A stretch of DNA of 64,000 nt from Citrobacter koseri ATCC BAA-895. Lineage in GTDB: Bacteria > Pseudomonadota > Gammaproteobacteria > Enterobacterales > Enterobacteriaceae. Shown here one piece after another: positions 53,689-63,132 of the stretch; within the stretch, counting starts at the first letter, position 1; the number at the start of each line of letters is the position of its first letter. Under the pieces are notes generated by a model. The model did no database searches and was not told where the DNA came from. It saw nothing but the letters and a program-made list of their open reading frames with translations. A program made the translations under genes and the position numbers. The DNA is taken from the NCBI RefSeq assembly GCF_000018045.1, contig NC_009792.1, positions 1,798,001 through 1,862,000 on the forward strand. Direction: 5' to 3'.

Positions 53689-54444
53689 TTAACTCATCGA
53701 CAGCAGTTGGTTAGCGCGCCCGGCATTGTCATCCACGCTGCTGATAACCTTCATCTGCATTTCAAAACGGCGGGCGTTAGCGATCATATCGCTCATGGCG
53801 GACACCGCATTCACGTTACTGCCCTCCAGTACGCCAGACATCACGCGAATGGACGGGTCAGCCTGTAACACCGGGCCACGCGCAGCCTGTGTCGCCGCGC
53901 TTAAACGGAACATACCGTCATCGCCGCGTTGCACTTCGCTGCCAAGCGCCTTCACCAGCTTCAGACGTCCTACCGGTGCGACGGTATTGGCCGGATCGCC
54001 AGGGTTAAGCGCAGAGATAGTCCCGTCTGCCGCGATGGTGATTTCTGAACCTTCAGGAACGGCAATCGGCCCGGCTTCACCGATAACCGGATGCCCCTGA
54101 ATAGTCAGTTGCCCGGTCGGGTCCACCTGAATGCTGCCGTTACGGGTGTATCCCTCGTTACCATCAGCGGTCTGAACAACCAGCCAGCCATCCTGTTGCA
54201 GCGCCACATCCAGCGGGCGCGAGGTGTAATCCATCTGCCCGGGCGTCATATCGGCTCCCGGCGTGGACGCAGCCACCAGCGTACGCGTCGGTAAAGAGAG
54301 ACCTTCCACCGGCACTGCGCGCAACGCATTGAGTTGCGCACGAAAACCCGGCGTGGAGGCGTTCGCCAGGTTGCTGGCCGTCACCGCTTGTTGATTAAGC
54401 GTCTGACTGGCCGCGCCCATGGCGGTATATATTGCGTGATCCAT
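53689..54444 (-). CDS. flgF: Flagellar proximal rod protein FlgF
   Basis: A 251-residue proximal rod subunit. The N-terminal ASNLANASTPGFRAQ motif and the C-terminal helix around SNVNAVSAMSDMI are shared with FlgG, FlgB and FlgC. It sits between flgE and flgG. Confidence 0.97.
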   Translation of the reverse strand: MDHAIYTAMGAASQTLNQQAVTASNLANASTPGFRAQLNALRAVPVEGLSLPTRTLVAASTPGADMTPGQMDYTSRPLDVALQQDGWLVVQTADGNEGYTRNGSIQVDPTGQLTIQGHPVIGEAGPIAVPEGSEITIAADGTISALNPGDPANTVAPVGRLKLVKALGSEVQRGDDGMFRLSAATQAARGPVLQADPSIRVMSGVLEGSNVNAVSAMSDMIANARRFEMQMKVISSVDDNAGRANQLLSMS

Positions 54445-54464
54445 TAAGCCATCCCGTCAGGCGC

Positions 54465-55670
54465 TTAGCGCAGGTTAACCAGGGTGTTGAGGATCTGATC
54501 CTGGGTTTTGATGGTCTGCGCGTTTGACTGATAGTTACGCTGCGCGACGATCATATTCACCAGCTCTTTACTCAAATCCACGTTTGAGGATTCCAGCGCG
54601 CCGTTGGTCAACTTACCGAAGTTACCCGTACCCGCCGTACCAAGCAGCGCAACGCCTGAAGCCTGCGTCGCCGCCCAGACGTTATCGCCCTGAGAAGCCA
54701 GACCTTCATTGTTGGCGAAGTTAGCCAGCACGATCTGCCCCAGAACCTGCGTTTGTTCGTTGGAATAGTTACCCACTACGGTGCCGTCATCGTTGATCTG
54801 ATAGCTCACCAGATCGCCCGGCTTATAGCCGTTCTGGTTGGTCGCGACGATGTTGTTCGCACCGGTGTTCTGCTGCATGGAATTCAGGAAGCTCAGGGAG
54901 AAAGAGGCTGGGTCCGCACCATTAATTGCGCCAGTGACGATATTGGCGGAACCGCCAGAAACCAGCATCCCGTTTTCATTGAATTCCATCGTGGTAGACA
55001 ACGTCGGCGTCGCGGTTGGATCGCTGCTGTCCATGGTGTGAACTTCCCAGGTGTTGTCCTGCGTCTTAACAAAGAACACATTCACATCATGGGCGTTACC
55101 CTGACTGTCAAAAACGGTAACGGTACCCTTTTTGTTGTAGGAATCCGCATCGCTCGGATCAAACGGCGTTTTCGACGGCAGTTCATCGCTGGAGTTAAGG
55201 TTGATCTGCATAGACGCCGTGGTGGTTGCCTTCGCGGCCATCAGGGTGTTCGGGATGGTGATCGGGCCTGGGTTCGCCCCCTGCTGGATCGTCGGCGGCG
55301 TTCCGGTTGCCGGATAGCCGGTCAGTTGCAGCCCCTGCATGTTAACCAGATTGCGGTTCTCATCCAGTTTGAACTGGCCGTTACGGCTGTAGAAAACGGA
55401 GCCGTTGCTGTCAACCAGACGGAAGAAACCGTTCTGGCTAATCGCAACATCCAGACCACGCCCGGTGTTGGTGGTAGTGCCGTCGGTAAAGTCCTGGGTA
55501 ATCCCGGCGACTTTAACGCCCAGGCCCACTTTGGAGCCCGCGAACATATCAGCAAAAGACGCCGTACCGGATTTAAACCCGTAGGTGGCGGAGTTGGCGA
55601 TGTTATTACCAATAACATCGAGGTTGGTCGCTGCTGCGTTCAGACCGCTGACCGCTTGAGAAAAGGCCAT
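54465..55670 (-). CDS. flgE: Flagellar hook protein FlgE
   Basis: This is the main subunit of the flexible hook. It has 401 residues, two or so fewer than the enteric proteins I remember. The N-terminal rod-type motif (GNNIANSATYGFKSG) and C-terminal VDLSKELVNMIVAQRNYQSN are conserved, with variable central domains. It is assembled under the FlgD cap. Confidence 0.97.
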   Translation of the reverse strand: MAFSQAVSGLNAAATNLDVIGNNIANSATYGFKSGTASFADMFAGSKVGLGVKVAGITQDFTDGTTTNTGRGLDVAISQNGFFRLVDSNGSVFYSRNGQFKLDENRNLVNMQGLQLTGYPATGTPPTIQQGANPGPITIPNTLMAAKATTTASMQINLNSSDELPSKTPFDPSDADSYNKKGTVTVFDSQGNAHDVNVFFVKTQDNTWEVHTMDSSDPTATPTLSTTMEFNENGMLVSGGSANIVTGAINGADPASFSLSFLNSMQQNTGANNIVATNQNGYKPGDLVSYQINDDGTVVGNYSNEQTQVLGQIVLANFANNEGLASQGDNVWAATQASGVALLGTAGTGNFGKLTNGALESSNVDLSKELVNMIVAQRNYQSNAQTIKTQDQILNTLVNLR

Positions 55671-55696
55671 GACTTACTCCTGATAAGTGTAAAGGC

Positions 55697-56395
55697 TTAA
55701 ATGATCTGCCGTACTTCGTCGAGTGTGGTGGTTCCGTAGGTCCCTAAATCCAGGGTATTACCGCTACTGTTGCGGATAACCCCCTGAACCAGCGCAAACT
55801 GAAGCGGTTGCGCCACAAGCTGCGTACTGCCGTTGCTGGCGGCGATCGCGACGTTATAGGAACCGTTTGGCGCGCTTGTGCCATCCTCCAACGTACCGTC
55901 CCAGGTAAAGGTATGAACGCCAGCCTTCAGCTCGCCGATATTGATCGTGCGCACCACCTTGCCGTCTTTGTCGGTAATGGTGGCGGTGACTTTATCCGCT
56001 GCCTGCTGCAACTCCACGCCAAACGGCGTCGTGGTGATGGTCGCGCCCTCTTCGGTGCCCGTACCGGCCAGAATGGTGGTGCCGGGGATCATGACGCCAT
56101 GACCAATCAGGGTGCTGGCCTGTAGCGACTGGCTGTTGTCGATCTGCCCGGAAATCGCGCCCAGCGTGGTGTTCAGTTTTTCAATTCCGCTAACGGTGCT
56201 GATCTGCGCCAGTTGCGTGGTCAGCTCGTTGTTTTGCAGTGGGTTGGTCGGGTCCTGATTCTTCAACTGCGCGACCAGCAATGTCAGGAAGCTGCTTTGT
56301 AAATCACTCGCGCTGCTTCCCGTCAGCGAACTGCCACTGCTGGTGGATGCGACTCCCGAGTTGGTCGAGTCATTCATATTTACGGCAATAGACAT
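55697..56395 (-). CDS. flgD: Flagellar hook cap and assembly protein FlgD
   Basis: This scaffold caps the growing hook and is lost when FlgK is added. It has 232 residues. The N-terminal SSFLTLLVAQLKNQDPTNP motif is the conserved FlgD signature; a FlgD Ig-like/tudor domain follows. GGAGG precedes the ATG. It lies between flgC and flgE. Confidence 0.96.
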   Translation of the reverse strand: MSIAVNMNDSTNSGVASTSSGSSLTGSSASDLQSSFLTLLVAQLKNQDPTNPLQNNELTTQLAQISTVSGIEKLNTTLGAISGQIDNSQSLQASTLIGHGVMIPGTTILAGTGTEEGATITTTPFGVELQQAADKVTATITDKDGKVVRTINIGELKAGVHTFTWDGTLEDGTSAPNGSYNVAIAASNGSTQLVAQPLQFALVQGVIRNSSGNTLDLGTYGTTTLDEVRQII

Positions 56396-56406
56396 ACGCG
56401 CCTCCT

Positions 56407-56811
56407 TTACTGGCCTAATGTCAGCGTTTTAAGCATCATGCTTTTCACGGTATTAAGAACTTCGACGTTTGCCTGATAGCTGCGCGAGGCTGACATGGTG
56501 TTGACCATTTCACCGACCACGTCCACATTAGGCATTTTTACGTACCCATTGGCGTCCGCCAGCGGGTTGCCAGGCTCATACACCAGTTTATCCGGCGCCT
56601 GACTTTCAATGACGTCCGCCACTTTTACCCCACCGGTTGCCGCCCCTGGCGCCGCGTCTACCTGAAAGACCACCTGTTTAGCGCGATACGGTTGACCGTC
56701 CGGCCCGGTGACGCTATCGGCGTTCGCCAGGTTACTGGCCGCCACGTTAAGACGTTTGGACTGCGCGGTGAGCGCCGACCCGGCAATATCAAAAATGTTT
56801 AACAGCGCCAC
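56407..56811 (-). CDS. flgC: Flagellar proximal rod protein FlgC
   Basis: A 134-residue rod subunit starting with GTG at 56811, 3 bp after the flgB stop. It has the conserved LNVAASNLANADS near the N-terminus and C-terminal VNTMSASRSYQANVEVLN. The short distance suggests coupled translation with flgB. Confidence 0.96.
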   Translation of the reverse strand: MALLNIFDIAGSALTAQSKRLNVAASNLANADSVTGPDGQPYRAKQVVFQVDAAPGAATGGVKVADVIESQAPDKLVYEPGNPLADANGYVKMPNVDVVGEMVNTMSASRSYQANVEVLNTVKSMMLKTLTLGQ

Positions 56812-56814
56812 GAA

Positions 56815-57231
56815 TTAGTTTCCTCCCTGTAGCACATTCATCATGCCTTTGATTTGTCCACCCAACACGGTGAGGCCCGTCTGGTATTTCAGACTGTTAT
56901 CCGCAAACTGCGTACGCTCGCGGTCCATATCGACGGTATTGCCATCAAGGGACGGCTGGTCAGGAATACGGTAGAGCAGATCCACCGAAGGAGACGCGAC
57001 GGTCTGGGCCGGAATGTGTTGTGCAGAGGTGAGCTTCAACGCGATTCCGCCGGTTTCTTCCCGGCCACGCACCATGACTTTTTTGAGTTCGCTGGCGAAA
57101 TCCATATCACGCGCCTGATACCCAGGGGTGTCGGCGTTAGCGATATTGGCGGCCAACACCTCCTGGCGTTGAGCGCGCAGATTCAGCGCTTCCTGTTGAA
57201 AACGTAAGGCGGCATCGAGCTTATCGAGCAT
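56815..57231 (-). CDS. flgB: Flagellar proximal rod protein FlgB
   Basis: First gene of the leftward flgBCDEFGHIJ operon and first rod subunit added at the MS ring. It has 138 residues with VLAANIANADTPGYQARD as the rod motif. A GGAGGAGAT ribosome site precedes the ATG. The upstream gap to divergent flgA carries an FlhDC box. Confidence 0.97.
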   Translation of the reverse strand: MLDKLDAALRFQQEALNLRAQRQEVLAANIANADTPGYQARDMDFASELKKVMVRGREETGGIALKLTSAQHIPAQTVASPSVDLLYRIPDQPSLDGNTVDMDRERTQFADNSLKYQTGLTVLGGQIKGMMNVLQGGN

Positions 57232-57299
57232 ATCTCCTCCGCAAATGACAAAATTCAGCCGACAGCTTAAATCCCATCACGCGCGCGTTATCGCCGGAA

Positions 57300-57331
57300 T
57301 AAACGCAAAATGCGTCGCTATTTGTTGCGTT
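57300..57331. promoter_or_regulatory. FlhD4C2 binding site between flgB and flgA
   Basis: Two inverted half-boxes: AACGCAAAATGCG on the plus strand, and AACGCAACAAATAGCG on the minus strand (57331-57316). The second is a near-consensus FlhDC half-site. It lies between the divergent class 2 operons flgA(MN) and flgB. Confidence 0.7.
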
Positions 57332-57388
57332 GATGCTTGTGGTACGCAGGTAGAATCCTGTCATTGCTTAAACTGGCGGGAAGTGACG

Positions 57389-58048
57389 ATGCAAACGTTA
57401 AAACGTGGAATAGCGCTGCTGGCGCTGCTGTTCAGCCCCCTGACGATGGCTCAGGATCTGAATGCCCAGTTAACGGACTGGTTTTCTCAGCGTCTGGCAG
57501 GGTTCAGCGATGACGTCGTCGTCACGATCCGCACGTCGCCCAATCTGTTGCCGAATTGCGAACAGCCCGCGCTGAGCGTAACCGGAAGCGCGAAGTTATG
57601 GGGGCATGTGAACGTACTGGCGCGCTGCGCGAACGAAAAGCGCTACCTACAGGTAAATGTACAGGCAACGGGGAATTACGTTGTTGCCGCGGCCCCCGTC
57701 GCCCGTGGCGGTGCGCTTGGCCCGGCTAACATCACGCTAAAACGCGGACGGCTGGATCAGCTTCCCCCGCGAACCGTCCTGGACATTAACCAGATTCAGG
57801 ACGCCGTCAGCTTGCGCGACCTCGTTCCCGGGCAGCCAATACAGCTCAGTATGTTGCGCCAGGCATGGCGGATAAAAGCTGGTCAGCGCGTTCTGGTGGT
57901 GGCGAACGGCGACGGATTTAGCGTCAATGCGGAAGGCCAGGCACTGAACAATGCCGCCGTCGCGCAAAACGCGCGCGTACGCATGTTGTCAGGCCAGGTC
58001 GTGAGTGGAACCGTCGATCCTGATGGGAATATTCTTATTAATCTATAA
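57389..58048 (+). CDS. flgA: Flagellar P-ring assembly chaperone FlgA
   Basis: This periplasmic chaperone helps FlgI assemble into the P ring. The ATG at 57389 gives 219 residues with GGGAAGTGACG before it; a longer open frame upstream overlaps the FlhDC region and is not used. A signal peptide is cleaved near TMA, about residue 21. The C-terminal SAF-like domain (about 95-219) is intact. Confidence 0.96.
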   Translation: MQTLKRGIALLALLFSPLTMAQDLNAQLTDWFSQRLAGFSDDVVVTIRTSPNLLPNCEQPALSVTGSAKLWGHVNVLARCANEKRYLQVNVQATGNYVVAAAPVARGGALGPANITLKRGRLDQLPPRTVLDINQIQDAVSLRDLVPGQPIQLSMLRQAWRIKAGQRVLVVANGDGFSVNAEGQALNNAAVAQNARVRMLSGQVVSGTVDPDGNILINL

Positions 58049-58053
58049 TGAGT

Positions 58054-58080
58054 TAAAGATTTTGTAGTGGCTGCCGATAA
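58054..58080 (+). promoter_or_regulatory. Class 3 (sigma-28) promoter for flgMN
   Basis: TAAAGATT, an 11-bp spacer, and a perfect GCCGATAA, 60 bp before flgM. This would let FliA transcribe its own anti-sigma factor. Confidence 0.9.
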
Positions 58081-58140
58081 ATAATCAACCAATGATGATA
58101 GCTGGCTGCTACAGCGTAACCCCTCGATGAGGATAAATAA

Positions 58141-58434
58141 ATGAGCATTGACCGTACCTCACCTTTGAAGCCCGTTAGCACTGTCCAATCGCGCGAAACC
58201 AGCGATGCGCCGGTACAAAAAGCGCGTCAGGAAAAAGCGTCAACCACGACCAGTACCAGTGTGAAGTTAAGCGATGCTCAGGCGAAACTGATGCAACCCG
58301 GCACCAGCGACATCAATATGGAGCGCGTGGAAACCCTGAAAACGGCGATTCGTAACGGTGAGTTGAAGATGGACACCGGTAAAATTGCAGACTCGCTGAT
58401 CCGCGAGGCGCAGAGCTACTTACAGAGTAAATAA
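58141..58434 (+). CDS. flgM: Anti-sigma-28 factor FlgM
   Basis: This small, largely unfolded protein holds sigma-28 inactive until it is exported through the finished hook. It has 97 residues. The N-terminal half is Ser/Thr/Lys rich and disordered; the C-terminal half (SDINMERVETLKTAIRNGEL to the end) carries the sigma-binding helices. It is transcribed from the class 2 flgA promoter and its own class 3 promoter. It is closer to Salmonella than to E. coli FlgM. Confidence 0.97.
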   Translation: MSIDRTSPLKPVSTVQSRETSDAPVQKARQEKASTTTSTSVKLSDAQAKLMQPGTSDINMERVETLKTAIRNGELKMDTGKIADSLIREAQSYLQSK

Positions 58435-58438
58435 GCGT

Positions 58439-58861
58439 ATGACTCGTCTGTCAGAAATTCTGGATCATATGACGGCTGTCCTCAATGACCTGAAAAAGGT
58501 GATGGATGCCGAGCAGCAGCAGCTCTCCGTAGGTCACATTAACGGTAGCCAGTTACAGCGTATTACAGAAGAAAAAAGCTCTTTACTGGCGACGCTGGAT
58601 TATCTGGAGCAGCAGCGCCGTCTTGAACAAGATGCGCAGCGTAACGTTAATGATGATGTCGCCAGACGCTGGCAGGCGATTACGGAAAAAACGCAGCATT
58701 TACGCGATCTCAACCAACATAATGGTTGGCTGCTGGAAGGGCAGATTGAACGGAATCATCAGGCGCTCGACATGCTGAAACCGCATCAGGAACCGACGCT
58801 GTATGGCGCGAACGGTCAAACCGCCTCTCCCCACCGTGGCGGGAAAAAAATCTCTATCTGA
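58439..58861 (+). CDS. flgN: Export chaperone FlgN for FlgK and FlgL
   Basis: This cytoplasmic chaperone carries the junction proteins FlgK and FlgL to the flagellar export gate. It has 140 residues and is mainly helical, with a coiled-coil central part (ITEEKSSLLATLDYLEQQRRLEQ). It starts 4 bp after flgM. Its cargo genes are in the same cluster. Confidence 0.95.
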   Translation: MTRLSEILDHMTAVLNDLKKVMDAEQQQLSVGHINGSQLQRITEEKSSLLATLDYLEQQRRLEQDAQRNVNDDVARRWQAITEKTQHLRDLNQHNGWLLEGQIERNHQALDMLKPHQEPTLYGANGQTASPHRGGKKISI

Positions 58862-58862
58862 T

Positions 58863-58944
58863 TGCCGGATGGCGGCTACGCCTTATCCGGCCTACACGAT
58901 CACAGAACAACTCGTATGCCCGGTAAGCGGCAGCGCCACCGGGC
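58863..58944. repeat. REP pair between flgN and murJ
   Basis: TGCCGGATGGCGGC...TTATCCGGCCTAC and TGCCCGGTAAGC...GCGCCACCGGGC lie inverted in the convergent gap. Confidence 0.85.
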
Positions 58945-58963
58945 GATTGACCGGATAGAGGCT

Positions 58964-60499
58964 CTATGCCGTCCGGCGAGTAAATTCCTTCACTTTAAAG
59001 CCCAACACTGCCAGCGCGGCGAAATAGGCGGCAATCCCCACAACCACAACCGCCATCAGTCGGGCCAGACGCCACAGCATCGTCCCTTCTGACCACTCAG
59101 GCATAATATGCAACATGCCAACCAGCGCGGCGGACATCACCAGCACGGAAATCACCAGGCGGGTCAGGAACCACGTCCAGCCCGGCTGTGGAGTAAAGAT
59201 TTTCTGTTTGCGCAGTTGCCAGTACAGCAGCGACGCATTCAGACACGCCGCCAGACCAATAGACAGCGACAGACCGGCATGTTTCAACGGCCCGATAAAC
59301 GCCAGGTTCATCAACTGAGTCATGATCAGCGTCACAATGGCGATTCTGACTGGCGTTTTGATATCCTGGCGCGAGTAAAACCCCGGAGCCAAAACTTTCA
59401 CCACAATTAAGCCGATCAGACCAACGGAATAGGCCACCAGCGCGCGCTGGGTCATCGACGCATCAAAGGCGGTGAACTTGCCGTACTGGAACAGCGATAC
59501 CGTCAGCGGTTTGGCCAGAATGCCCAACGCGACGGCGCTCGGCAACGCCAGCAGAAAACACAGACGCAGCCCCCAGTCCATCAGACGGCAATATTCATCA
59601 TGATTGCCGCTGGCAAAACTTTTAGACAGTGAAGGCAGCAAAATGGTGCCCAGCGCCACGCCCAGAACCCCTGACGGAAACTCCATCAGTCGGTCAGCAT
59701 AATACATCCAGGAGACCGAACCGGAAGCCAGAAACGAGGCGAAAATGGTGTTGATGATCAGAGATATCTGGCTTACCGAAACGCCGAGGATCGCCGGGCC
59801 CATTTGCTTCACAACGCGCATCGCGCCTGCGTCACGAAAATTGATGCGCGGCAATACCAGCATCCCAATTTTCTTCAGATGAGGAAGCTGGTAAACCAGT
59901 TGCAGCACGCCGCCCACCGTCACCGCCCAGGCCAGCGCCAGTACGGGAGGATTAAAATACGGCGCGGCAAACAGCGCAAAGCCGATCATACTGATGTTCA
60001 GAAATGTGGGCGCAAACGCAGGAATCGAGAAACGGTTCCAGGTGTTGAGGATCGCGCCCGCCAGCGAGGCCAGCGAAATCAGCAGAATATACGGAAAGGT
60101 AATTTGCAGCAGTTTGGTGGTCAGGGCGAATTTATCGGCGGTATCGGCAAAACCCGGCGCGGTTACCATGATCACCCACGGCGCGGCGAGCATACCGGCC
60201 ACCGTCACCACGGCTAACGCCAGGGTCAGCAGGCCGGAGACATAGGCGACAAAAACCCGGGTCGCCTCTTCGCCCTGCTTGCTCTTGTATTCTGCAAGGA
60301 TCGGCACAAACGCCTGGGAAAATGCCCCTTCGGCAAAAATGCGCCGCAACAGATTCGGTAACTTGAATGCCACGAAAAAGGCGTCGGTCGCCATCCCTGC
60401 GCCAAAAATTCTGGCGACAATCGCGTCACGCGCAAAACCAAGCACGCGCGAAAACATGGTCATCGAGCTGACGGCAGCCAGCGATTTTAATAAATTCAT
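58964..60499 (-). CDS. murJ: Lipid II flippase MurJ (MviN)
   Basis: This inner-membrane MOP-superfamily transporter moves the peptidoglycan precursor lipid II to the periplasm. The ATG at 60499 gives 511 residues, the E. coli length. An ATG at 60538 would add 13; neither has a strong ribosome site. About 14 membrane segments are seen. Arg residues of the central cavity known to be essential (in RVLGFARD near the start) are present. It is flanked by REP elements on both sides. Confidence 0.95.
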   Translation of the reverse strand: MNLLKSLAAVSSMTMFSRVLGFARDAIVARIFGAGMATDAFFVAFKLPNLLRRIFAEGAFSQAFVPILAEYKSKQGEEATRVFVAYVSGLLTLALAVVTVAGMLAAPWVIMVTAPGFADTADKFALTTKLLQITFPYILLISLASLAGAILNTWNRFSIPAFAPTFLNISMIGFALFAAPYFNPPVLALAWAVTVGGVLQLVYQLPHLKKIGMLVLPRINFRDAGAMRVVKQMGPAILGVSVSQISLIINTIFASFLASGSVSWMYYADRLMEFPSGVLGVALGTILLPSLSKSFASGNHDEYCRLMDWGLRLCFLLALPSAVALGILAKPLTVSLFQYGKFTAFDASMTQRALVAYSVGLIGLIVVKVLAPGFYSRQDIKTPVRIAIVTLIMTQLMNLAFIGPLKHAGLSLSIGLAACLNASLLYWQLRKQKIFTPQPGWTWFLTRLVISVLVMSAALVGMLHIMPEWSEGTMLWRLARLMAVVVVGIAAYFAALAVLGFKVKEFTRRTA

Positions 60500-60546
60500 C
60501 AGTGTTGTATTCCAGACCCTGGAGCAAAACCCTTGCATGGCCGACC

Positions 60547-60628
60547 GCAGGCCGGATAAAGGCGTTTACGCCGCCATCCGGCAATATCGTTGTGCCTGAT
60601 AACCACGTAAAAACGTCTTATCAGGCCG
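60547..60628. repeat. REP pair upstream of murJ
   Basis: CAGGCCGGATAAAGGCG...CGCCATCCGGC and TGCCTGATAA...TTATCAGGCC lie between mviM and murJ, two genes in the same direction. They may therefore sit within a transcribed region and help uncouple the genes. Confidence 0.82.
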
Positions 60629-60739
60629 ACAGAACGATCCACGGTTTGCCATCATTCTCTGTCAGAAAGAGGTGTTATTTTGAGTTGGCATATAGTACCT
60701 GGATTATGATGAATTACTACAGCCAGATGTTACAGGGCG

Positions 60740-61663
60740 TTATTCGCTCATTGCCTCGCGCCAGAGTTTCTCTACGACGCGCTGCGCCAGAATCGCCTGT
60801 TCGCCCGCCGTTTCAGGAACCGTCTGATTTTGCACGCATTCAATAAAATGACGGGCGCATCCGGCAAATCCACGTTGTTCCTGGGTTGTCTGCCAGCCCG
60901 GAATGGGTTTATGCACCACGCCCTGGCCGCGTTCCTCGCGCCATTCGCGCATATCCGTTACATCAAACAGGCCGCCGTCCGTCACCGCCTGCACACATTC
61001 ACGCTGACTCCCGGCGCGACGGTGCATACTGGTGGTGATTTGCAACTGATCCGTCGAAAAATGGTGTTCGGCATACAGCATCTCGCCAAGATCGTTGGTC
61101 TGCAACGTGCCGCTGTTCAGTTGCGCCTTGCCGTCCGTCAGCCACAGCGCGGTGTCCACAACGTGCAGGTAGTCATCCAGCAGCGTGAAACGCAAATCAT
61201 GCGGCCCGACGCTGTCCGTCCGGTGTTTATCCATACGGACAGAAGCGGCGGCGCCCAGTTGCGCTTTCAGATCGCGGTAGAGCGGAGCGAAGCGTCGGTT
61301 AAACCCGACCATTAGCGTCAAATTTTTGCGCGCGGCCAACGCCACCAGCCGTTCCGCATCGCGCAGGTTTTCCGCCAGTGGTTTATCGACGCAGACATGA
61401 ACCCCGGCATTGAGCAGTTCGCTCACCACCTCATAATGCGTCGCCGTGCTGGAGTGGACGAAAATGGCGTCGCAGGTTGACGCCAGCGCTGGCAACGACT
61501 CAACGTACGGCATCCGCCAGCTTTCACAAATGCGCAGCGCCTTATCCCGCGAAGGAGACCAGGCCCCCTGTAGCGTCCAGTCGCCGGATGCGCCCAGTAC
61601 GGGCAACCAGGCTTTTTGGGCGATCCCCCCTAACCCAACAACACCGATACGTAATTTTTTCAC
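60740..61663 (-). CDS. mviM: Gfo/Idh/MocA-family oxidoreductase MviM
   Basis: A 307-residue NAD(P)-dependent oxidoreductase of unknown substrate. The GTG at 61663 is preceded by GGGAGACTAAC and begins 1 bp after the yceH stop, so translation is probably coupled. The Rossmann motif GLGGIAQKA is at the N-terminus. The catalytic-type Lys is in CVDKPLAEN and the C-terminal domain has DDYLHVVDT. Although next to murJ, nothing shows a shared function. Confidence 0.94.
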   Translation of the reverse strand: MKKLRIGVVGLGGIAQKAWLPVLGASGDWTLQGAWSPSRDKALRICESWRMPYVESLPALASTCDAIFVHSSTATHYEVVSELLNAGVHVCVDKPLAENLRDAERLVALAARKNLTLMVGFNRRFAPLYRDLKAQLGAAASVRMDKHRTDSVGPHDLRFTLLDDYLHVVDTALWLTDGKAQLNSGTLQTNDLGEMLYAEHHFSTDQLQITTSMHRRAGSQRECVQAVTDGGLFDVTDMREWREERGQGVVHKPIPGWQTTQEQRGFAGCARHFIECVQNQTVPETAGEQAILAQRVVEKLWREAMSE

Positions 61664-61664
61664 G

Positions 61665-62312
61665 TTAGTCTCCCAGGTGCGCCAGGAGCGAATCAAGGCG
61701 CTGTTTCAGTTCCGCGACTTCGCCTTCCAGCGCCTCAACGCGCGCATGCAGATCGCCCGACGCCGCCTGCGGCGCGTCATCTGAACTCACCGGTTCATCG
61801 ACTTCGCCGCAAAACAGGTGCATATACCGGCTTTCACGCTTACCCGGTTCGCGCGCCAGGCGCACTACGTAAGGGCCATCGTCACGGGCGGCAAGCTGTT
61901 CCAGCGTCGATTCCACTTCTGCCATATCGCTGAATTCATACATGCGGGATGCACGGCTGCGCAGTTCACCTGGCGTCTGGGCGCCGCGCAGCAGCAGCGT
62001 GGCAATCAGCGCCACCTCCGCCGGACTCAGTTTAAGATTGCCAAACTCGGAGTTGCAGAAGCGCTGTTCATATTTGGTGACGCGATTGCCGAAGCCGCTC
62101 ACCGTTCGCAGAAAATGGCGTTTCACTAAGTTATCAAGCTGTTCCTGCACCTCATGTTCCGATAAGTTCATTACCGGTTCACGGTTGGTTTTTTGATTAC
62201 TGGCGGTAACCACGCCGTTAACCGAGAGCGGGTACTGCTCCGGCGTTGTCACCTGTTTTTCCAGCAGGCAGCCAATCACTCGCGCTTCAGTGGCGGTTAG
62301 TTCGTATTTCAT
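61665..62312 (-). CDS. yceH: UPF0502 protein YceH (DUF480)
   Basis: A 215-residue conserved protein of unknown function with two winged-helix-like repeats (about 1-170) and a C-terminal coiled coil (ARVEALEGEVAELKQRLDSLL). The fold suggests DNA or protein binding, but no role is established. It lies between rimJ and mviM in the same direction. Confidence 0.92.
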   Translation of the reverse strand: MKYELTATEARVIGCLLEKQVTTPEQYPLSVNGVVTASNQKTNREPVMNLSEHEVQEQLDNLVKRHFLRTVSGFGNRVTKYEQRFCNSEFGNLKLSPAEVALIATLLLRGAQTPGELRSRASRMYEFSDMAEVESTLEQLAARDDGPYVVRLAREPGKRESRYMHLFCGEVDEPVSSDDAPQAASGDLHARVEALEGEVAELKQRLDSLLAHLGD

Positions 62313-62322
62313 CGTCCTCTCC

Positions 62323-62907
62323 TTAGCGACCGGGGGTCCATTCAGTCGTCGTCAACGCCGTCAGCACATGATCGCGCCACTGTCCGTCAATCAACAGGTA
62401 ATCTTTCGCATACCCTTCTTTTTCAAAGCCGAGTCGCGCCAGCAAGTCGCCGCTGCGCTTATTATGCGGCATATAGTTCGCCATAATACGGTGAATATGT
62501 TGCGTACGCTGCATATAACGAATCGCCGAGGTTAAGGCCTCATACATCAGCCCCTGCCCCTGCCACTTTTGTGCGATGGAGTATCCCAGATAACAGGCGT
62601 GGAATGAGCCACGCACTACGTTAGAAAAATTGGCCACGCCGATGATCTCTTTCTCTTCCGGGTCGAGCAGCGCGAAATAGAACGCTGAACCCTGTTTATG
62701 AAACTCGGCGATCATGCTCAGACGCGCCTGCCAGCCCGAAGGATAGCAGTGGCTTTCATCACGAACGGGTTCCCAGGGTTTTAAAAAATGACGATTTTCC
62801 GCGTAATAATCGGCCAGACGCCAGGCATCACGCTCATGTACTAAACGCACAACCAGACGGTCGGTTGTTAAGCGTACTTTTGGCACGTTACTGCGATAGC
62901 CAAACAT
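62323..62907 (-). CDS. rimJ: Ribosomal protein uS5-alanine N-acetyltransferase RimJ
   Basis: This GNAT-family enzyme acetylates the N-terminal Ala of 30S protein S5 and assists small subunit assembly. It has 194 residues. The acetyl-CoA loop region QKWQGQGLMYEAL matches the GNAT Q/R-x-x-G-x-G/A motif. It begins the rimJ-yceH-mviM run and is divergent from mdtH. Confidence 0.96.
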   Translation of the reverse strand: MFGYRSNVPKVRLTTDRLVVRLVHERDAWRLADYYAENRHFLKPWEPVRDESHCYPSGWQARLSMIAEFHKQGSAFYFALLDPEEKEIIGVANFSNVVRGSFHACYLGYSIAQKWQGQGLMYEALTSAIRYMQRTQHIHRIMANYMPHNKRSGDLLARLGFEKEGYAKDYLLIDGQWRDHVLTALTTTEWTPGR

Positions 62908-62953
62908 TCTATACCTACTCCTTCCCGTAACGTCTTCACACCCTGATAACGTT

Positions 62954-62982
62954 ACTATACCTGCGCCTGTACGCTCTGTGAA
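62954..62982 (-). promoter_or_regulatory. Predicted sigma-70 promoter for rimJ
   Basis: On the minus strand TTCACA (62982-62977), a 17-bp spacer and TATAGT (62959-62954), each with five of six consensus bases. It lies 47 bp before the rimJ start. Confidence 0.65.
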
Positions 62983-63132
62983 AAGTGCAAATCGTCATTT
63001 TTTGGCTTATTCACACATTTTGATGAAAACTCTCTATCAAGATGGACTTTTGATAAAAAAATATTGTCCCGGCAAAGGTGGGAAAAAACGCGCCGACACC
63101 GCAGAATAGAAGGTGCTCACCTTTTAAACTCA

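Noticed and set aside
54753..55700. 315-codon open frame antisense to flgE
   Set aside because: Shadow of a GC-rich, strongly conserved gene; no start site or domain is recognised.
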